From Pseudomonadota bacterium (GTDB lineage: Bacteria > Chloroflexota > UBA6077 > JAJPGT01), in NCBI GenBank assembly GCA_021325655.1, contig JAJPGT010000025.1, forward strand, positions 1 through 64,000: a stretch of DNA of 64,000 nucleotides, written 5' to 3'. The position numbers and the translations under genes were made by a program. Below the pieces are notes generated by a model. It was not told the DNA's origin. It searched no databases and saw only the letters and a list, made by a program, of their open reading frames with translations. Each line of letters opens with the position of its first letter. Position 1 is the stretch's first letter. Positions 35,639-43,065 of the stretch are shown piece after piece.

Positions 35639-37099
35639 ATGCCGCTTGACCAGCTGGCCCACGGCACGTTCCTGCTAGGGCCCGAGATCATCCTGATCCT
35701 CTGCAGCTTCCTGATCCTGCTACTTGACCTGTTTGTCCTCCCCGAGGGCGCCAGCCGGCGCTGGCTCGGTTACCTCGGGCTTGTCGGGATCGGCCTCGCC
35801 GCGGGCTACGCCTCGGTGTTCCTCGGCCAGGTCGAGCAGCCGCCGGCCTTCAACGGGTTCCTGCGCGCCGACGCCTTCGCGCTCTTCTTCAAATACCTGT
35901 TCCTGCTCGCCACCGCGCTGGTGATCCTGGCCGCGGAGCCGTTCCTCCGCCGCTACCAGCGCAACGAGGCCGAGTTCTACGGCCTGCTGCTGCTGACGAC
36001 CGTCGGGCTGAACCTGATGGCGGCGACCGCGGAGCTGATGAGCATCTACCTATCGCTGGAGATCTCCAGCCTGTCGCTGGCGTTCCTGGCCGCCTGGGCG
36101 CGTGGCGATCTGCGCTCCAGCGAGGCGGGGCTGAAGTTCTTCATCCTCAGTGCGCTCTCCTCGGCGCTGCTGCTCTATGGCCTGGCGCTGCTGTACGGCC
36201 TGAGTGGCGCCACCACGCTGGCGCAGATCGCCCAGGTGCTCCAGGGGCCGATCGCGCCTGCGCCGCTGCTGGCTATGTCGTTGGTGCTGGCCGGCTTTGG
36301 CTTCAAGATTGCGGTGGTGCCGTTCCAGATGTGGACGCCGGACGTGTACGAAGGGGCGCCGACCCCGGTGACCGCCTACATGTCCGTGGCTTCCAAGGCG
36401 GCCGGCTTCGCGGTGCTGATCCGGGTCTTCCAGTCGGCACTGCCCGGACTGGAGCCGAACTGGACCACGCTGCTGGCCTGGCTGGCGTTCCTGACCATGA
36501 CGTTCGGGAACCTGGTCGCGCTGGCGCAGGGGAACATCAAGCGCATGCTGGCCTACTCCAGCATCGCCCACGTCGGCTTCGTCCTGATCGGGCTGGCGGC
36601 GGCCACCTCGGCGGGCATCGCCGCCTCGCTCTACTACTTGCTGGTGTACACGGTGACGAACCTGGCCACGTTCATCGTCGTGATCGTGATGGGTCGCTTC
36701 GCGCCGGATGAGTCGATCGCCAGCTACGCCGGGCTGGCCCGGCGGTCGCCCTGGCTGGGGCTGTCGCTCGCGCTCGGGCTGCTGTCCCTGGCCGGGCTGC
36801 CGCCGCTGGCCGGCTTCTTCGCCAAGTTCTTCATCTTCTGGGCCGCCTGGGAGCGGGGCCTGTACCTGCTGGTGGCGGCCGGGGTGCTGAACAGTGTCAT
36901 CTCGCTGTTCTACTACGTCCGCATCATTCGCACCATGTACCTGGCGGAGCCGGCCGCGGAGCGACCGGTCGGGGCCGCGCCCGGCGTGGGGGTCTCGCTG
37001 GCGGTGGCGGTGCTCGGAGTGCTGTTCGTCGGCTTGATCGCCGCGCCCTTCCTGGGCGCCGCCGGCCTGGCCGCGCTCAACGTGGTGCCAGCGAGCTAG
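35639..37099 (+). CDS. nuoN: NADH-quinone oxidoreductase subunit N
   Basis: The third antiporter-like subunit, 486 residues with 14 helices. SLEISSLSLAFLAAWAR, PFQMWTPDVYEGAPTPVTAYMSVASKAAGFAVLIRVF and LAQGNIKRMLAYSSIAHVGFVLIG are family markers. It ends the operon. ATG 35639 sits behind GCAAGGAGAGC. No terminator hairpin was found after the stop. Confidence 0.95.
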   Translation: MPLDQLAHGTFLLGPEIILILCSFLILLLDLFVLPEGASRRWLGYLGLVGIGLAAGYASVFLGQVEQPPAFNGFLRADAFALFFKYLFLLATALVILAAEPFLRRYQRNEAEFYGLLLLTTVGLNLMAATAELMSIYLSLEISSLSLAFLAAWARGDLRSSEAGLKFFILSALSSALLLYGLALLYGLSGATTLAQIAQVLQGPIAPAPLLAMSLVLAGFGFKIAVVPFQMWTPDVYEGAPTPVTAYMSVASKAAGFAVLIRVFQSALPGLEPNWTTLLAWLAFLTMTFGNLVALAQGNIKRMLAYSSIAHVGFVLIGLAAATSAGIAASLYYLLVYTVTNLATFIVVIVMGRFAPDESIASYAGLARRSPWLGLSLALGLLSLAGLPPLAGFFAKFFIFWAAWERGLYLLVAAGVLNSVISLFYYVRIIRTMYLAEPAAERPVGAAPGVGVSLAVAVLGVLFVGLIAAPFLGAAGLAALNVVPAS

Positions 37100-37420
37100 G
37101 AGACGCCGCCATCACCGGGCCTGCATAGCACGGATGGCGCGTGGAACGGGCACGACGGCGGCTGCACGGAACGCGCAACACGGCTGCGCACGCGGCTCTG
37201 AGCGAAGCCACCGAGCTATTACGTGGCGAGCACGCGTAGGACAAAGAATTCACCACGATCCAAGCGACTCGCCCAGGTTCGGGAAGCGGCTGCGCCCCCG
37301 GTGGGCAGGGATAGCCCGCTCCCTCCTGGCTCGCCGCGCATCCACCCGGCTTGATACCCTCACAGCGTCCTGTACCGCGGCTATGAGACACGCGGAAGGC
37401 CCATCCGACGAGGACGAGGC
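37100..37420. other. Intergenic region after the nuo operon
   Basis: Just over 320 bases without a convincing gene, terminator or promoter. A TTGATA near 37351 is the only -35-like string, with a poor -10. Confidence 0.3.
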
Positions 37421-38662
37421 ATGTCCGAGCCCCCGCCCCTGAGCGAAGTCATCGAGCTGCGCGGCCACATCATCGATAGCTACATCCTGCCCACCCTGAT
37501 GGACGAGGTGATGGATCGGGGCGGGGAGTTCGAGATCGAGCAGATCCAGGTCGGCCGGCGCAAGGACGAGCCCTCGTACGCCCGCATCCGCATCTCCGCC
37601 CCCACGCGCGAGCTGCTGGACCTGCTGCTGGACCGCGCCCAGCGCATCGGCGCGACGGCCATGGAAGCGGAGAGCGTCCGGCTGGAGCCTGCTCCGGCGG
37701 ATGGAGTGTTCCCGGAAGGGTTCTATTCCACAACCAACTTGGAGACGGAGATTCGGCTGGAGGGCCAGTGGCTCCGGGTGGCCTACCCGGAGATGGACTG
37801 CGGGATCGTGGTCGACCCGGCAGCTCATACGGCGGTCACGATGCCGCTGGCGGACGTGCGCAAGGGGCAACTGGTGGTCGTCGGGCACGCAGGGGTACGG
37901 GTCCAGCCGCTGGAGCGGCCGCGCCGCCAGCCGCAAGCGTTCGCCTTCATGGGCAGCGCGGTGTCCAGCGAGAAGCCGCGGGCCGTGCTGATCCGCGAGG
38001 TGGCGGAGACACTGCGCACCGTCCGCGCGCGCCGGGGCCGAGTGCTGGTGGTAGCCGGACCTGCTCTCGTCCACACTGGCGCACGGGAGCTACTGGCGCG
38101 GCTCATCGACGCCGGCTACGTGCAAGTGTTGTTCGCCGGCAACGGCCTGGCGACGCACGACGTCGAGTCCGCCCTGTTCGGCACCTCGCTCGGGGTCTCG
38201 CTTGAGCAGGGCGTCCCGCTGGAGGGTGGGCACGAGCACCACCTGCGGGCGATCAACCGCATCCGCGCCATCGGCAGCCTCGCGCGGGCGGTCGAACAGG
38301 GGGTGTTGCGGAGCGGGATCATGTACGCCTGCATCCGCAACCAGGTGGACTTCGTGCTCGGCGGCTCGGTCCGTGACGATGGCCCGCTGCCAGATGTCAT
38401 TACCGACACCCAGCAGGCACAGCGCGAGATGCGGCGGCTGGTGCGCCAGGGCATAGACGTGGCCCTGTTCCTGTCGTCGATGCTGCACGGGATCGCCACT
38501 GGCAACCTGCTCCCGGCCAGTACGACCACGGTGTGCGTGGACATCAGCCCCGCGGCGGTGACCAAGCTGCTGGATCGGGGGAGTTTCCAGGCGATCGGGC
38601 TGGTCATGGACGTGGAGGGATTCCTGCGGGAGCTCTGCCTGAACCTGGGGCTGCCCGCTTAA
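37421..38662 (+). CDS. TIGR00300-family protein (LOR/SDH-like; archaeal-type ornithine cyclodeaminase candidate)
   Basis: A 413-residue soluble protein. Residues 8-100 form the LOR-type domain (IELRGHIIDSYILPTLMDEVMDRGGEFEIEQIQVG), and residues about 180-405 a Rossmann-like NAD domain (VLVVAGPALVHTGARELLARLIDAGYVQVLFAGNGLATHDVESALFGTSLG). This matches TIGR00300, whose characterised archaeal member converts ornithine to proline with release of ammonia; cyanobacterial versions sit at the end of arginine dihydrolase fusions. The present protein lacks an arginine-hydrolase domain. The ornithine role is inferred from family only. ATG 37421 follows GACGAGGACGAGGC. Confidence 0.75.
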   Translation: MSEPPPLSEVIELRGHIIDSYILPTLMDEVMDRGGEFEIEQIQVGRRKDEPSYARIRISAPTRELLDLLLDRAQRIGATAMEAESVRLEPAPADGVFPEGFYSTTNLETEIRLEGQWLRVAYPEMDCGIVVDPAAHTAVTMPLADVRKGQLVVVGHAGVRVQPLERPRRQPQAFAFMGSAVSSEKPRAVLIREVAETLRTVRARRGRVLVVAGPALVHTGARELLARLIDAGYVQVLFAGNGLATHDVESALFGTSLGVSLEQGVPLEGGHEHHLRAINRIRAIGSLARAVEQGVLRSGIMYACIRNQVDFVLGGSVRDDGPLPDVITDTQQAQREMRRLVRQGIDVALFLSSMLHGIATGNLLPASTTTVCVDISPAAVTKLLDRGSFQAIGLVMDVEGFLRELCLNLGLPA

Positions 38663-38700
38663 GCGGGGAAGGCGGCTCAGTGGCCGCCTTCCCCTGGCTT
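38661..38700 (+). terminator. Strong hairpin after the TIGR00300 gene
   Basis: GGGGAAGGCGGC (38665-38676), loop TCAGTG, then GCCGCCTTCCCC (38683-38694): a perfect 12-bp stem, with an outer AAGC/GCTT pairing across a 2-base bulge. It begins inside the stop codon. It may also serve the convergent zinc-ribbon gene. Confidence 0.75.
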
Positions 38701-38720
38701 CGTCAGATGCGCCCGGCTGG

Positions 38721-39029
38721 CTAGCGGACCCGGACCTGGTCGAAGCAGGTGCTGCAGTACACGGGCCGGTCGCCGCGCGGCAGGAATGGCACCCTGGTCT
38801 CCAGGCCGCACTGCGCGCAGACGGCCGGGTGCATCTCACGCGGGGGCCGATAGCTCCCCCCGTCCGCCGAGCTCCCGCCTTCGCGCGCCGCGCGCCGGGC
38901 TGCCCGGCACGAGGGGCAGCGGCCTGGCTCATTGAGCAGGCCCTTGAGCGCAAAGAACTGCTGCTCCCCGGCGGTGAAGACGAAATCGGCGCCGCACTCG
39001 CGGCAACGCAGCACTTTGTCTGCGAACAT
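38721..39029 (-). CDS. Zinc-ribbon protein (CxxC-x25-CxxC)
   Basis: A 102-residue protein with two CxxC pairs at the N terminus (C9, C12 and C38, C41, within FVFTAGEQQFFALKGLLNEPGRC) and two more near the C terminus (CAQC, CSTC), so probably two zinc sites. The first half is a widespread probable zinc-ribbon domain of unknown function. ATG 39029 fits relatives that start MFxDK; an in-frame GTG at 39041 lies directly on the ribosome-binding site AAGGAGG, which leaves normal spacing for 39029. Confidence 0.8.
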   Translation of the reverse strand: MFADKVLRCRECGADFVFTAGEQQFFALKGLLNEPGRCPSCRAARRAAREGGSSADGGSYRPPREMHPAVCAQCGLETRVPFLPRGDRPVYCSTCFDQVRVR

Positions 39030-39170
39030 CCTCCGGTTCACCTCCTTCCCTCACCTGGTGTGGCGTGGCCTGTGAGCCGAGGGCTGTCGCAGACGTCCCG
39101 CAGTGTACCTGGAGGCGCCGAACTAGAAACCGTTCCGAAGCCAGCCTGGTCCCGAGCCGTGCCGGCGCGC

Positions 39171-39199
39171 ACTATACAGCAGCTTTGCCCCTGGCACAA
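39171..39199 (-). promoter_or_regulatory. -35/-10 promoter for the zinc-ribbon gene
   Basis: On the minus strand TTGTGC (39199-39194), 17 bases, then TATAGT (39176-39171). The spacing is ideal. The predicted start near 39164 gives a leader of about 135 bases to the ATG at 39029, long enough for regulation, though I recognise no structure in it. Confidence 0.55.
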
Positions 39200-39215
39200 G
39201 AGGGAAACCGTTTTG

Positions 39216-39950
39216 TTAGGAGATTGTTACGGCAAGCGGGCGACGCTCGGGTACTCCGGCCCGACGCGGGTAGCGCGCGGGCGTGGGACGCTCCTTGTCG
39301 GCCACGAACAGCGCCCGCCCATCGTCCAGTCCCGGCAGTGTCACGGGGACCAGCCGCGCGTTGCCGCCGCCCAGCTCGCGCAGCGCGCCCGCCGCCTGCC
39401 TCAGCTCGGCCTCCAGCTCCCCCTTGCGCGGCGCCACCAGCCGCCCGCCCACGCGCACAAACGGCAGGCACAGCTCCAGCAGGACAGGCAGCTTGGCCAG
39501 CGCCCGGGCGGTGGCCACGTCGTATCGCTCGCGATGCTCCGGCCGGTGGGCCGCGTCCTCCGCTCGCGCCGCGACGATCTGGACATCCCGCAGCCCCAGT
39601 GTTCCCACCAGCCGCTCCAGGAAGGCCACGCGCTTGCCGAGCGCGTCGAGCAGCGTCAGCTCGAGCGTGGGAAGGGCGATCTTGAGCGGGAGCCCGGGGA
39701 ACCCGGCACCGCTGCCAACGTCGATCAGCCGCAGCCCGGCCGAGTCGCGTAGCAGATCGCCCAGCGCCAGTAGGCAGGTCAGGGAGTCCAGGAAGTGGCG
39801 CTCCTGGACCGCTTCGTACTCCACCACCCGGGTGAGGTTGACGCGCTGGTTCTCCTGAACGAGCAGCTCGTAGTAGCGCTGGAACTGCGCCAACTGCTCG
39901 TCGGAGAGCGCCAGGCCCAGGCGGTGCGCGCCAGCACGAAGCCGCTCCAT
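39216..39950 (-). CDS. rsmG: 16S rRNA (guanine527-N7)-methyltransferase RsmG
   Basis: A 244-residue Rossmann-fold methyltransferase that modifies G527 in the 530 loop of 16S rRNA. QENQRVNLTRV, HFLDSL and the AdoMet loop LIDVGSGAGFPGLPL (75-89) are signatures, followed by ALGKRVAFLERL and ARAEDAAH. Its last 20 residues are Pro/Arg-rich. ATG 39950 is divergent from greA, with a shared TATAC element between them. Confidence 0.92.
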   Translation of the reverse strand: MERLRAGAHRLGLALSDEQLAQFQRYYELLVQENQRVNLTRVVEYEAVQERHFLDSLTCLLALGDLLRDSAGLRLIDVGSGAGFPGLPLKIALPTLELTLLDALGKRVAFLERLVGTLGLRDVQIVAARAEDAAHRPEHRERYDVATARALAKLPVLLELCLPFVRVGGRLVAPRKGELEAELRQAAGALRELGGGNARLVPVTLPGLDDGRALFVADKERPTPARYPRRAGVPERRPLAVTIS

Positions 39951-39967
39951 AGAACCGTCCAGTCGGC

Positions 39968-39976
39968 TGGTATACT
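39968..39976. promoter_or_regulatory. Bidirectional -10 element between rsmG and greA
   Basis: TGG-TATACT on the plus strand is an extended -10 for greA. The overlapping GGTATA gives TATACC on the minus strand for rsmG, with a predicted start near 39962 and only about 12 bases before its ATG. The central GTATAC is palindromic, so one site could fire both ways. Confidence 0.5.
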
Positions 39977-40016
39977 GGTGCTACACGCATTCTGACGACT
40001 TTGGGTGAGCAATCGC

Positions 40017-40811
40017 ATGACTGACGAGCCCTCCCTGGGGGAGGCGATCACAGCCTATGTCACCCGGCTCCCCGCGGCCGAGCGCGACGCCGCGGCGCGG
40101 GAGCTGAACCGATTCGCCCGCTGGTTCGGTTTCGACCGGTCGCTCCGGCAGATTCAGCCGGCTGACCTGGAGCGCTACCAGGAGCAGATCGGCCAGGCCG
40201 GGGGAGATAGCCGCAAGCTGGAGCCATTGCGCCAGTTCCTGAGCGACGCCAGGGCGAAGCGGCTCATCGACGCGAGCCTCGCGGTGCACGTCCGCGTCCG
40301 CCGCAAGGCGGCGAAGGCGGCCGCGCAGAGCGGGCCCGAGGCGCCGACGATCAAGATGACCGAGGCGGGCTATGCCAACCTGAAGGCCGAGCTGGAGCGG
40401 CTCGAGCGCGAGGTGCGGCCGCAGATTCAGACGGACATGCAGCGGGCGGCGGCCGACAAGGACCTGCGCGAGAACGCACCCTACCATGCGGCCAAGGAGA
40501 AGCTGGCCGAGGTCCAGAGCAAGATGAACGCGATCAAGGCGTCGCTGAGCGCCGCCACGATCGTCAAGGAAGCAGAGTCCACGCACCGGGTCGGGATGGG
40601 GACCACCGTCGTCGTCCGTGACATCGCGGAAAACGAGGAGCTCTGCTACACCCTGGTTGGCCCGGGCGAGATCGACCCGCGCCGAGGCCGGATCTCCATC
40701 CAGTCACCGCTCGGCCGAGCGCTGGCGGACCACGCTGTGGGCGACCTGGTTGAGGTCGAAACGCCCTCAGGCCGCCACCACTACCGGATCGAGCGGATCG
40801 AGGCCTCCTGA
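40017..40811 (+). CDS. GreA/GreB-family elongation factor with an added N-terminal helical domain
   Basis: The C-terminal part (about 110-262) is a Gre factor, which enters RNA polymerase's secondary channel and stimulates transcript cleavage. The coiled-coil tip DLRENAPYHAAKE keeps the catalytic acids D149 and E152 of the family's DLxENAxYxAAKE. The globular end (TYTLVGPGEIDP..GRISIQSPLGRAL..VGDLVEV type) is present. The first 100 residues are additional and look like the SAM-like core-binding domain of tyrosine recombinases (ELNRFARWFGFDRSLRQIQPADLERYQE), joined by a basic Lys/Arg/Ala linker. ATG 40017 is preferred to GTG 40005 because GGGTGAG lies at normal spacing. Whether the extension binds DNA is unknown. 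Confidence 0.82.
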   Translation: MTDEPSLGEAITAYVTRLPAAERDAAARELNRFARWFGFDRSLRQIQPADLERYQEQIGQAGGDSRKLEPLRQFLSDARAKRLIDASLAVHVRVRRKAAKAAAQSGPEAPTIKMTEAGYANLKAELERLEREVRPQIQTDMQRAAADKDLRENAPYHAAKEKLAEVQSKMNAIKASLSAATIVKEAESTHRVGMGTTVVVRDIAENEELCYTLVGPGEIDPRRGRISIQSPLGRALADHAVGDLVEVETPSGRHHYRIERIEAS

Positions 40812-40840
40812 ACATCTCGCGGGTAGATCCCCGGCTCACC

Positions 40841-42211
40841 ATGGCGCTGCTCGCCGGCCGCTCGGCCGGCGCGCTCAGCCGCCGCCTGGGCCTCGGCGGC
40901 GGCACGGTCATCGCCGGGCACGTCGTGCCCCGGCTCGCCCCACAGGCCCTGCGGTCGATCTCCAGCCGGCTCCCACAGGGGGTCGTCGTCGTCAGCGGGA
41001 CGAACGGGAAGACGACCACCGCGCGCATCATCTCGCGCATCCTGGCCGAGGCGGGCCTCCGCCCCCTGCACAATCGCGCGGGTGCGAATCTGCTCACCGG
41101 GCTGGTCACCGCCATTGCCGCGGATGCCACGCTCGATGGCCGGCCGCGATCCGACGTCGGCGTCTTCGAGGTCGACGAGGCGACCGTTCCCCGCGCCCTG
41201 GAGCACCTCGTGCCGCGCGCGCTGGTGCTGACCAACCTGTTCCGCGACCAGCTCGACCGCTACGGCGAGGTGCACTACGTCGCCGGGCTCTGGCGCGAGG
41301 CGCTGGCGCGCCTCGACCCGAGCTGCCAGCTCGTCCTGAACGCCGACGACCCGCTCGTCGCCTCGCTCAGCTCCAGCCGAGCCGGTGGGACGCGCTATTT
41401 CGGGATCGGCGACCGGCAGCAGGCGGTCGCGGCGCTTCCGCATGCGGCGGACGCGCGTCTGTGCACCCGCTGCCAGGCGCGGCTGGACTACTCGCTGGTG
41501 TTCTACGGGCACCTGGGCCACTATCGCTGCCCGAGCTGCGGACTGGAGCGTCCGACCCCGGCGGTGGAGGCGGAGTCGGTGGTGCTGGAGGGCACCGAGG
41601 GCGCACGGCTCACGCTGCGCACTCCGGCCGGACCGATCGGCGTCTCCTGGCGCCTGCCCGGCCTGTACAACGTCTACAACGCGCTCGCGGCCACCGCCTG
41701 CTGTCTGGCGCTGGGGATCTCTCCCGAGCCGATTCGCCATGGGCTGGAACTCTTCACCACCGCCTTCGGCCGCCTGGAGCGGATCACGGTCGAGGAGCGT
41801 TGCCTCTACCTGGCGCTGGTCAAGAACCCGGTCGGCTTTACGGAGGTGCTGCGGACGATCACCGGTAGCACCCCCCACGCCACGCTGCTGATCCTCATCA
41901 ACGACCTGTTCGCCGATGGCACGGACGTCTCCTGGCTCTGGGACGTCGACGCTGAGCAGCTCGCCGGGCGGGTGCAACTCGCCATCTGCTCGGGGCTGCG
42001 CGCCGAGGACATGGCGGTTCGGCTGAAGTACGCCAGCGTCGATCCGAGCCGCATCGTCGTCGAGAACGACCCGCGGCGCGGCCTAGAGCTTGCGCTACAG
42101 CGGACAGTGCCGGGGGACACGATTTACGTTTTGCCAACGTATACCGCTATGCTTGAGATACGCGAGACCCTGCGCCGGTTCGGCTACGTGAGCGGCTTCT
42201 GGGAAGATTGA
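40841..42211 (+). CDS. murT: Lipid II isoglutaminyl synthase subunit MurT
   Basis: A 456-residue Mur-ligase-like protein that with GatD converts the D-Glu of lipid II to D-isoglutamine using ATP and glutamine-derived ammonia. The P-loop is GTNGKTTT (53-60), with VVSGTNGKTTTARI typical. The family's Cys4 zinc ribbon is inserted in the middle domain: C208, C211, C230, C233. The C-terminal domain (DUF1727) includes LYLALVKNPVGFTEVLRTI. It is followed by GatD and MurJ in one direction. ATG 40841 has only a weak upstream site. Confidence 0.92.
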   Translation: MALLAGRSAGALSRRLGLGGGTVIAGHVVPRLAPQALRSISSRLPQGVVVVSGTNGKTTTARIISRILAEAGLRPLHNRAGANLLTGLVTAIAADATLDGRPRSDVGVFEVDEATVPRALEHLVPRALVLTNLFRDQLDRYGEVHYVAGLWREALARLDPSCQLVLNADDPLVASLSSSRAGGTRYFGIGDRQQAVAALPHAADARLCTRCQARLDYSLVFYGHLGHYRCPSCGLERPTPAVEAESVVLEGTEGARLTLRTPAGPIGVSWRLPGLYNVYNALAATACCLALGISPEPIRHGLELFTTAFGRLERITVEERCLYLALVKNPVGFTEVLRTITGSTPHATLLILINDLFADGTDVSWLWDVDAEQLAGRVQLAICSGLRAEDMAVRLKYASVDPSRIVVENDPRRGLELALQRTVPGDTIYVLPTYTAMLEIRETLRRFGYVSGFWED

Positions 42212-42287
42212 GCGGCGCCTCCGCCCGGCAGCAATTGCCAGGCCACGCTCAGACCAGCAGCGCGGTGCAGCCGGTGGCGGATGAGGA

Positions 42288-43061
42288 ATGGCTGAGCGGT
42301 TACGGCTGACCATTACGCACCTGTACCCCGAGCTGATGAACGTCTACGGCGATCGGGGGAACATCCTGGCGCTCGCGCGGCGCTGCGAGTGGCGGGGGAT
42401 CGAGGTGCGAGAGGAGGCAGCAACGCTAGGCGACCGGCTGAACCCGGGCGCGCTGGACCTGGTGTTCTTCGGCGGCGGGCAGGATCGCGAGCAGGAGGTG
42501 GTCGCCCCGGATCTGCAAGTGACGAAGGCCGAGGCGCTTCGCGAGGCGGCCGAGGCCGGGGTGACGATGCTGCTCGTCTGCGGTGGCTACCAGCTTCTGG
42601 GCAAATTCTTCCGCACCCACACTGGAACAGAGATCCCCGGCGTCGGCGTGCTCGACGCCTGGACGATCGCCGGGCCGCGGCGGCTCATCGGCAACGTCGT
42701 CGTCCGCTGTGACTGGGACCCGCAGCGGCGAACGCTGGTCGGGTTCGAGAACCACAGCGGCCAGACCTTCCTGGGCCCTGCCTGCCAGCCGCTCGGGAGC
42801 GTGCTCGTCGGCGGCGGCAACAATGGGACGGACGGACAGGAGGGCGCGATCTACCGCAACGTGTTCGGCTGCTACCTGCACGGCTCGCTGCTCCCCAAGA
42901 ACCCCTGGTTTGCCGACGAGCTGCTCCGCCGCGCGCTCGCCCGGCGCTACGGCCCCGAGGTAACGCTTGCGCCACTCGACGACCGTCTGGAGGTCCAGGC
43001 GCACGACGCAGTGGCGCGGCGGGCACGCCAGCTTCGCCGCGTCCGTTCCGGAGCCTGGTGA
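42288..43061 (+). CDS. gatD: Lipid II isoglutaminyl synthase glutaminase subunit GatD
   Basis: A 257-residue class I glutamine amidotransferase-like subunit that supplies ammonia to MurT. LTITHLYPELMNVYGDRGN is the diagnostic start, the nucleophile is C98 in LLVCGGYQLLG and the catalytic base H198 in GCYLHGSLLPKNP. ATG 42288 follows GATGAGGA. The stop lies 4 bases before the murJ start, so the genes are coupled. Confidence 0.92.
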   Translation: MAERLRLTITHLYPELMNVYGDRGNILALARRCEWRGIEVREEAATLGDRLNPGALDLVFFGGGQDREQEVVAPDLQVTKAEALREAAEAGVTMLLVCGGYQLLGKFFRTHTGTEIPGVGVLDAWTIAGPRRLIGNVVVRCDWDPQRRTLVGFENHSGQTFLGPACQPLGSVLVGGGNNGTDGQEGAIYRNVFGCYLHGSLLPKNPWFADELLRRALARRYGPEVTLAPLDDRLEVQAHDAVARRARQLRRVRSGAW

Positions 43062-43065
43062 GGCC

